DNA from: Methanobacterium sp.
Lineage (GTDB): Archaea; Methanobacteriota; Methanobacteria; Methanobacteriales; Methanobacteriaceae
Length of the DNA: 11,113 bases
Reading direction: 5' to 3'
Assembly (NCBI GenBank): GCA_009712615.1
Contig: WASR01000293.1
Coordinates: 1 to 11,113, forward strand
Shown here: positions 7,569 through 11,113 of the stretch, in pieces
Layout of the letters: every line of letters begins with the position of its first letter
Position numbering within the stretch: position 1 is the first letter of the stretch
Program-made: the position numbers and the translations under genes
Notes under the pieces: model-generated
The model's input: the letters and a program-made list of their open reading frames with translations, nothing else
Databases searched by the model: none
What the model was told of the DNA's origin: nothing

Positions 7569-8450
7569 TTACCTCGTAATATAATTTTTAAAAAGTTTAA
7601 ATTTACATATACTCCAGATCCCCATGTAAGTTGCAAGGGTGGTTACCAACGGGTAATTTTCCTTGTAGTGTTTATTATAAAAAATGTACATGGCCCTATA
7701 AAATTCGTATATCATACGTTTATTTTGTTTTTTACTGTTACTGGAACCTTTATAATGAATTATATTTGCTTCACTGTAATAGATAATTTTCCAGCCAGCA
7801 GCCTTAATCCTGTAGCACCAATCAATATCTTCACCGTACATGAAAAATTGTTCATCCAAAAGCCCAACTTCAGCTATGGTGCTTGATCTAAGAAGCATGA
7901 AAGCCCCCATGACACAGTCAACTTCGTAGGTTTCATTTTCATCAAGATAGGTGAGGTTGTACCTTCCAAAACGTTCACTTCGAGGAAACAGCTTTGAAAG
8001 TCCTGTCATCCTGTAAAATGAAACACTGAACTCGGGAAAACTTCGCCTACATGCCTTGTCAAGAGTTCCATCGGGTAACATGACCTTACATCCTAAAACT
8101 CCTGTATCCGGATGATTTTTTATGTAATCCATTGATTTTTCAAGACAATCTCCAACCACTTTAGTGTCAGAGTTTAAAAGAAGTACGTAATCTGAACTTG
8201 TCTTTTTTATTGCCACATTATTTGCCTGTGCAAAACCCCTGTTTTCAGGGTTTTGTATAAATTTTATTTTCCCCTCTTCTGATTCATTAAAAAAAGTTTG
8301 TTTCAACGACTCAAAACTTCCATCAGAAGATGCATTGTCCACAACGTATATATCGTAGTCAAAAGGATGGCTCTGATCTAAAACAGACTCGATTGTCTGT
8401 TTGGTCATTTCAAATGTTTCGTAGTTAACGATTATTATTGATAAATCCAT
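7569..8450 (-). CDS. GT2 family glycosyltransferase, WbbL/rhamnosyltransferase-like
   Basis: A 293-residue GT-A fold glycosyltransferase. It opens with a nucleotide-binding strand (SIIIVNYE) and [10 protein letters not shown] (Asp38), then NRGFAQANN, then the metal-binding DXD-type site LLLNSDT (Asp95). Further on is the acceptor/catalytic motif [13 protein letters not shown] (Glu207, Asp208, Asp210) followed by an HYKGSS-type segment. This order is that of the WbbL-like subfamily, whose characterised members add rhamnose to a lipid-linked sugar; the donor here is inferred. No clear membrane helix is seen, so the enzyme should be cytoplasmic or peripheral. The ATG at 8450 has an AAGGTGA SD 6 bases away (8457-8463), itself 5 bases from a hairpin in the leader. 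It lies 64 bases upstream of the interrupted initiating transferase and in the same direction, so it may add an early sugar to the same lipid carrier. Confidence 0.88.
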   Translation of the reverse strand: MDLSIIIVNYETFEMTKQTIESVLDQSHPFDYDIYVVDNASSDGSFESLKQTFFNESEEGKIKFIQNPENRGFAQANNVAIKKTSSDYVLLLNSDTKVVGDCLEKSMDYIKNHPDTGVLGCKVMLPDGTLDKACRRSFPEFSVSFYRMTGLSKLFPRSERFGRYNLTYLDENETYEVDCVMGAFMLLRSSTIAEVGLLDEQFFMYGEDIDWCYRIKAAGWKIIYYSEANIIHYKGSSNSKKQNKRMIYEFYRAMYIFYNKHYKENYPLVTTLATYMGIWSICKFKLFKNYITR

Positions 8451-8468
8451 TGAATTTCACCTTGAATG

Positions 8469-8491
8469 AATCTGGAAAAACTATCCAGATT
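8469..8491 (-). promoter_or_regulatory. Perfect hairpin next to the GT2 ribosome binding site
   Basis: AATCTGGA (8469-8476) and TCCAGATT (8484-8491) form a perfect 8-base inverted repeat with a 7-base loop. In the - strand transcript it ends 5 bases before the AAGGTGA SD of the gene starting at 8450. No T-run follows, so it is not a typical terminator. It could be a leader hairpin that modulates translation or stability, or an operator read as DNA. No second copy is seen near the other genes. Confidence 0.4.
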
Positions 8492-8560
8492 AATGGGGAT
8501 GATTGTTGTAAATATATTTCTTTGTTATCAAATAAATTATTAGAATATATGGATGAATAT

Positions 8561-8578
8561 TTATTTTAATTAAAATAA
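8561..8578. repeat. 18-base AT palindrome between two GT2 genes
   Basis: TTATTTTAATTAAAATAA is a perfect palindrome in the 182-base gap between the two - strand GT2 genes. All bases are A or T, so chance is a real possibility in DNA this AT-rich. It lies about 110 bases before the start at 8450, where a promoter or operator of that gene could be. Confidence 0.3.
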
Positions 8579-8632
8579 GCTTTACCCCGATATCAGGAAT
8601 GATTATTATTTTAAAGCTCTATGAATATTAAT

Positions 8633-9583
8633 CTAAGACCAAATGCTATGAATAGTGTTTTTAATGAGATACCATTCGATGGACAGATAATTGGTCAATC
8701 TATTCCCTTTGAAATCAACTTTACTCACTCTATTCAAAGAGCTTAAACCTTCCTTCAAACCATCTAAATAATCTTTACCATAACCCTTTCTTAAAAAGAA
8801 TAAATATTTAATGAAATAACCTATTAAGAGAAATATCAGGTTTAATAAGAGCTGTGGCCAGGGCATATTTTTATAGGGAACATACACATTGTTTCGTGCT
8901 GCCAATTTAATTTTAAAACTGTTATATTTACTTCCGCTTGTAGCACTTCCAAGATGGTAAACTATGGCATTTGAGGAATAAACACATTTATATCCATGAA
9001 TTCGTGCCCTGTAACTCATATCCACATCTTCCATGTATGCGAAAAATGTTTCATCGAAGTAGCCTATTTCCTTAAAGACTTTTCTCCTGTAAATCGCTGC
9101 ACCGGCACATGCACTGAAAATTTCCCTGTCTTTCGTGTAAGCAGATTCAGGTTTTCCATTACCCACCTTTTTTGTCCAGCCAAGTAGGGTGTAATCATCA
9201 CCAGCATCATCTATGGTTATTTTATCGGCATTCAACATCTTCGATGCTGCACAAAATATTTTAGAGTCCTTTTTTATGCAGTTCAACAGGTTTTTAACTG
9301 CATTTTCTTCAAGAACAACATCGTTATTTAGAAGCATTACAAAATCAGTGTTTGAAGCTTTTATACCCTGGTTAACAGCCTTTGAAAATCCTAGATTTTC
9401 CCTGTTTTCAATGAGTCTGAATTCGGGATAGTTCTGTTTGATGTAATCAACACTTTCGTCCGATGAGCCATTGTCAACGATTATCACATCGAGTGAACAG
9501 TTTTGGATCTTTAAAGATTCAAAGCACTGTTTTAAAAGATGTTTGCCATTGAAGTTTGGTATTATAACAGTTAGATCATGCAT
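8633..9583 (-). CDS. GT2 family glycosyltransferase with C-terminal membrane segment
   Basis: A 316-residue GT-A glycosyltransferase of the same broad group as its downstream neighbour but clearly divergent from it. Visible motifs: TVIIPNFNG at the start, IIVDNGSSDES (Asp37), ENLGFSKAVNQG, the DXD-type LLNNDVV (Asp88), CAGAAIYRR, and FFAYMEDVDMSYR (Glu185, Asp186, Asp188). After the catalytic domain comes one strongly hydrophobic segment (about 243-264) followed by basic residues, which should hold the enzyme at the inner face of the membrane, near a lipid-linked acceptor. Donor and acceptor sugars cannot be told from sequence. The ATG at 9583 follows a GGTGA SD with 4 bases between. It is the first gene of the - strand cluster, and a possible TATA element (TATTTAA on the - strand, about 9648-9654) lies upstream. 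Confidence 0.88.
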   Translation of the reverse strand: MHDLTVIIPNFNGKHLLKQCFESLKIQNCSLDVIIVDNGSSDESVDYIKQNYPEFRLIENRENLGFSKAVNQGIKASNTDFVMLLNNDVVLEENAVKNLLNCIKKDSKIFCAASKMLNADKITIDDAGDDYTLLGWTKKVGNGKPESAYTKDREIFSACAGAAIYRRKVFKEIGYFDETFFAYMEDVDMSYRARIHGYKCVYSSNAIVYHLGSATSGSKYNSFKIKLAARNNVYVPYKNMPWPQLLLNLIFLLIGYFIKYLFFLRKGYGKDYLDGLKEGLSSLNRVSKVDFKGNRLTNYLSIEWYLIKNTIHSIWS

Positions 9584-9759
9584 GAATTCACCATGAAAAA
9601 AATTTGCTTTAAAACAATTACCACTAAATCATCATTAATCAGTGGGTTAAATAGATTATTTCAAATGGAACCTACTGAATAGATTTTATCCACCCTGTAC
9701 TGAAATTATTTTACTGGTACCTACTTTGGACTAACCACTAAATCTATATTTGTTAGTTA

Positions 9760-9768
9760 TTTAAAATA
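9760..9768 (+). promoter_or_regulatory. Candidate TATA box for the right-hand GT2 gene
   Basis: TTTAAAATA matches the archaeal TATA-box pattern. Transcription would start about 25 bases downstream, near 9790, giving a leader of about 180 bases that includes the hairpin at 9797-9821. The region is so AT-rich that other TATA-like sites exist, so this is only a candidate. Confidence 0.3.
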
Positions 9769-9796
9769 GATTTGTTAAGTGTAGTCATAAAAAAAA

Positions 9797-9840
9797 TTTG
9801 TTTAGAAACTTGCTAAACAAGGATCCATCAGGATTTTTTT
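9797..9840. terminator. Bidirectional terminator-like hairpins between divergent genes
   Basis: TTGTTTAG (9798-9805) and CTAAACAA (9813-9820) form a perfect 8-base stem with a 7-base loop, plus a possible T-G pair outside it. On the + strand a second small stem (ATCC 9823-9826, GGAT 9831-9834) runs into seven T. On the - strand the first stem is followed by ATTTTTTTT (complement of 9789-9797). Both strands thus look like intrinsic terminators, although no upstream gene on either strand is seen to end here. Confidence 0.4.
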
Positions 9841-9970
9841 CCATTTAAAAAAAAATTTAATGGCATCATAAAAAAAAAGATTCCATTCAGTTACATTTTA
9901 AAATTTACCAATAAAAACTAGACATGAATACAGATTTTAATCATTTTTGAATAGAGAGGGGCGGAATATT

Positions 9971-11035
9971 ATGGTTAACAAGAAAATATTTTCCATCAGC
10001 ATGGTTAAAAATGAGATGGACATCATAGAATCCTTCGTAAGGTACAATGTAAATTATCTCGATGGAATGATCATACTGGACAACGGGAGCACTGACAAGA
10101 CCCTTGAGATACTGAAATCACTTAAAAATGAGGGACTGCCAATATTTGTGATTGAAGATGATACACGAGCTTTTGATAAGATACTTAAGATGAACATGCT
10201 TCTAAATAAAGCAGTCTATGAATACAATGCGGATATAATAACTCCATTGGATGCCGATGAATTCATGTTATCTTCAAATGGTGGAAGTCCCAGGGAACAC
10301 CTAGAAAAACTGAACTCTCCCAACTACTTCGTTGCAAAGTGGAAGGTCTATGTGCCAGATTTCACTAAAAATCAGGAGGAACGCTTCATACCAAAGAAGA
10401 TAGTTATGGCCAGGGATGACAGCACAAGAGACTGGCACACCCTGTACAAGGTAATAATACCAAAAGAACTGGTGACCGATTATAAAATAACAGTCACAAG
10501 GGGAAGTCACAGCCTGGTAATTCCACCAGAGTACAAAGATGTATTGAAGAGGGTTGTGAATACTGATCTGAGAATTGCACATTTCCCAATACGTTCCAAG
10601 GAACAAACAGTGTCCAAAGTTGCTGTTGGATGGCTTAATGCCATAAGTAGTGTGGAGAAAAAACCAAACGACAGTTTTCACTGGAAAAACATTTTCAGCC
10701 AGCTTAAATCCCAGAAGGAAATTGCTGATGAAGATGTTATAGCAATTGCCAGCGAATTTAGCTGTGAAAATGACGATACACCAAAGCTGCTAAACGAGGA
10801 TCCCATGGATTTAAGTTTCTGCACAAACATCGAACTCAAATACACCAACGAGAAAATAAATCCAATGTCAAACCTGCTTGAATCATGTGAGTACATGGCA
10901 CAAAGTTGTGTGGATGCAAAAAAACTGTCCATTAAACAAAAAAACACAATAAATGGGATGGAAAACAGTATTTCATGGAAGATCACATCGCCCTTGAGAA
11001 TGGCAAAGGCATATGCAAAGAAACTCAAAAACTAA
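9971..11035 (+). CDS. GT2 family glycosyltransferase (Glyco_tranf_2_4-like)
   Basis: A 354-residue glycosyltransferase. The N-terminus carries SMVKNEMDIIESF (11-22 region), typical of the PF13704 type of GT2 enzyme, then ILDNGSTDKT (Asp37) and the metal-binding TPLDADEF (Asp94, Asp96, Glu97). RIAHFP (201-206) is a further conserved point. The last 20 residues hold SWKITSPLR (335-343), a tail found on many surface-polysaccharide glycosyltransferases, after a polar, possibly coiled stretch. No membrane helix is seen. I chose ATG 9971 because GAGAGGGG (9953-9960) is a good SD about ten bases upstream; the frame also opens at TTG 9947, eight codons earlier, but that has no SD. It is transcribed away from the - strand cluster. 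Donor sugar unknown. Confidence 0.85.
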   Translation: MVNKKIFSISMVKNEMDIIESFVRYNVNYLDGMIILDNGSTDKTLEILKSLKNEGLPIFVIEDDTRAFDKILKMNMLLNKAVYEYNADIITPLDADEFMLSSNGGSPREHLEKLNSPNYFVAKWKVYVPDFTKNQEERFIPKKIVMARDDSTRDWHTLYKVIIPKELVTDYKITVTRGSHSLVIPPEYKDVLKRVVNTDLRIAHFPIRSKEQTVSKVAVGWLNAISSVEKKPNDSFHWKNIFSQLKSQKEIADEDVIAIASEFSCENDDTPKLLNEDPMDLSFCTNIELKYTNEKINPMSNLLESCEYMAQSCVDAKKLSIKQKNTINGMENSISWKITSPLRMAKAYAKKLKN

Positions 11036-11078
11036 CAAAATCAATCCGGTTTAACAATTTTTTAGTTAAATTCTAACA

Positions 11079-11108
11079 AAGAATTTATTCAATTCTTCAT
11101 TATTTTTC
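11079..11108 (+). terminator. Candidate terminator after the right-hand GT2 gene
   Basis: AAGAATT (11079-11085) pairs with AATTCTT (11091-11097) around a 5-base loop, followed by CATTATTTTT. A weaker stem (TTTAAC near 11050-11055 with GTTAAA near 11065-11070) precedes it. The position, some 45 bases after the stop codon, fits a terminator, but the stem is AT-rich and weak. Confidence 0.4.
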
Positions 11109-11113
11109 CAACT

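Larger units (their letters stand above)
9584..9970. other. Structured AT-rich region between divergent glycosyltransferase genes
   Basis: No gene is seen here. The region must hold promoters for the - strand GT2 at 9583 and the + strand GT2 at 9971. It contains three copies of AATAGATT (9650-9657, 9678-9685, 9765-9772), two near-copies of GGWACCTACT (9667-9676, 9716-9725), a perfect hairpin (9797-9821), a second small hairpin followed by seven T (9823-9840), an imperfect inverted repeat around a poly-A run (9841-9863), and A-runs at 9789-9796, 9847-9855 and about 9870-9878. A TTTAAAATA element at 9760-9768 could be the TATA box for + strand transcription. Confidence 0.5.

Noticed and set aside
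9947..9970. TTG at 9947 as start of the right-hand GT2
   Set aside because: There is no SD before it, while GAGAGGGG lies about ten bases before the ATG at 9971 and the family's conserved start begins just after that ATG.
10301..11028. Open frames on the - strand inside the right-hand GT2 gene
   Set aside because: Their products have no recognisable domain and lie opposite a gene with clear GT2 motifs, so they are shadow frames.
1..11113. Insertion sequence, integrase or tRNA-linked insertion
   Set aside because: No transposase, recombinase, long terminal inverted repeats, target duplication or tRNA gene was seen.

Overview
The window looks like a surface-glycan locus from a low-GC methanogenic archaeon, most likely Methanobacterium or a close relative. 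This rests on AT-rich intergenic DNA, Shine-Dalgarno (SD) sites of the GGTGA type, T-rich gene ends, and a large secreted protein that joins DUF11 and Ig-like repeats, as the adhesin-like proteins of Methanobacteriales do. The assignment is inference: no rRNA, tRNA or methanogenesis gene is present.

Layout. On the + strand come a GT4-type glycosyltransferase with an N-terminal DUF1972 domain (278-1507), a hairpin terminator (1533-1583), and a 1102-residue secreted protein carrying a NodB polysaccharide deacetylase domain, one DUF11 domain and four Ig-like repeats (1663-4971). On the - strand, read from high to low coordinates, come two GT2 glycosyltransferases (9583-8633 and 8450-7569), a polyprenyl-phosphate sugar-1-phosphate transferase interrupted by an in-frame TGA (7504-6113), and an abutting pair of membrane proteins: an OB-fold-like protein (5990-5529) and a YdjM/DUF457-type putative hydrolase (5528-5040). 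A third GT2 enzyme lies on the + strand at the right edge (9971-11035). It diverges from the - strand cluster across a structured, gene-free region of about 390 bases.

How the genes may work together. The sugar-1-phosphate transferase would load the first sugar on a membrane lipid carrier. The GT2 and GT4 enzymes would extend the glycan in the cytoplasm. The secreted deacetylase/Ig-like protein would act on or bind polysaccharide outside the cell. No flippase, polymerase, oligosaccharyltransferase or nucleotide-sugar synthesis gene is visible, so this is only part of a pathway.

The most notable points are the interrupted initiating transferase, which is otherwise of full family length in one frame; the modular surface deacetylase with a duplicated, unrecognised N-terminal module; the OB-fold/DUF457 pair, whose TAG stop directly precedes an in-frame ATG; and the hairpins and poly-A/T tracts between the divergent genes at 9584-9970. 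I found no evidence for a wholly new biological system.
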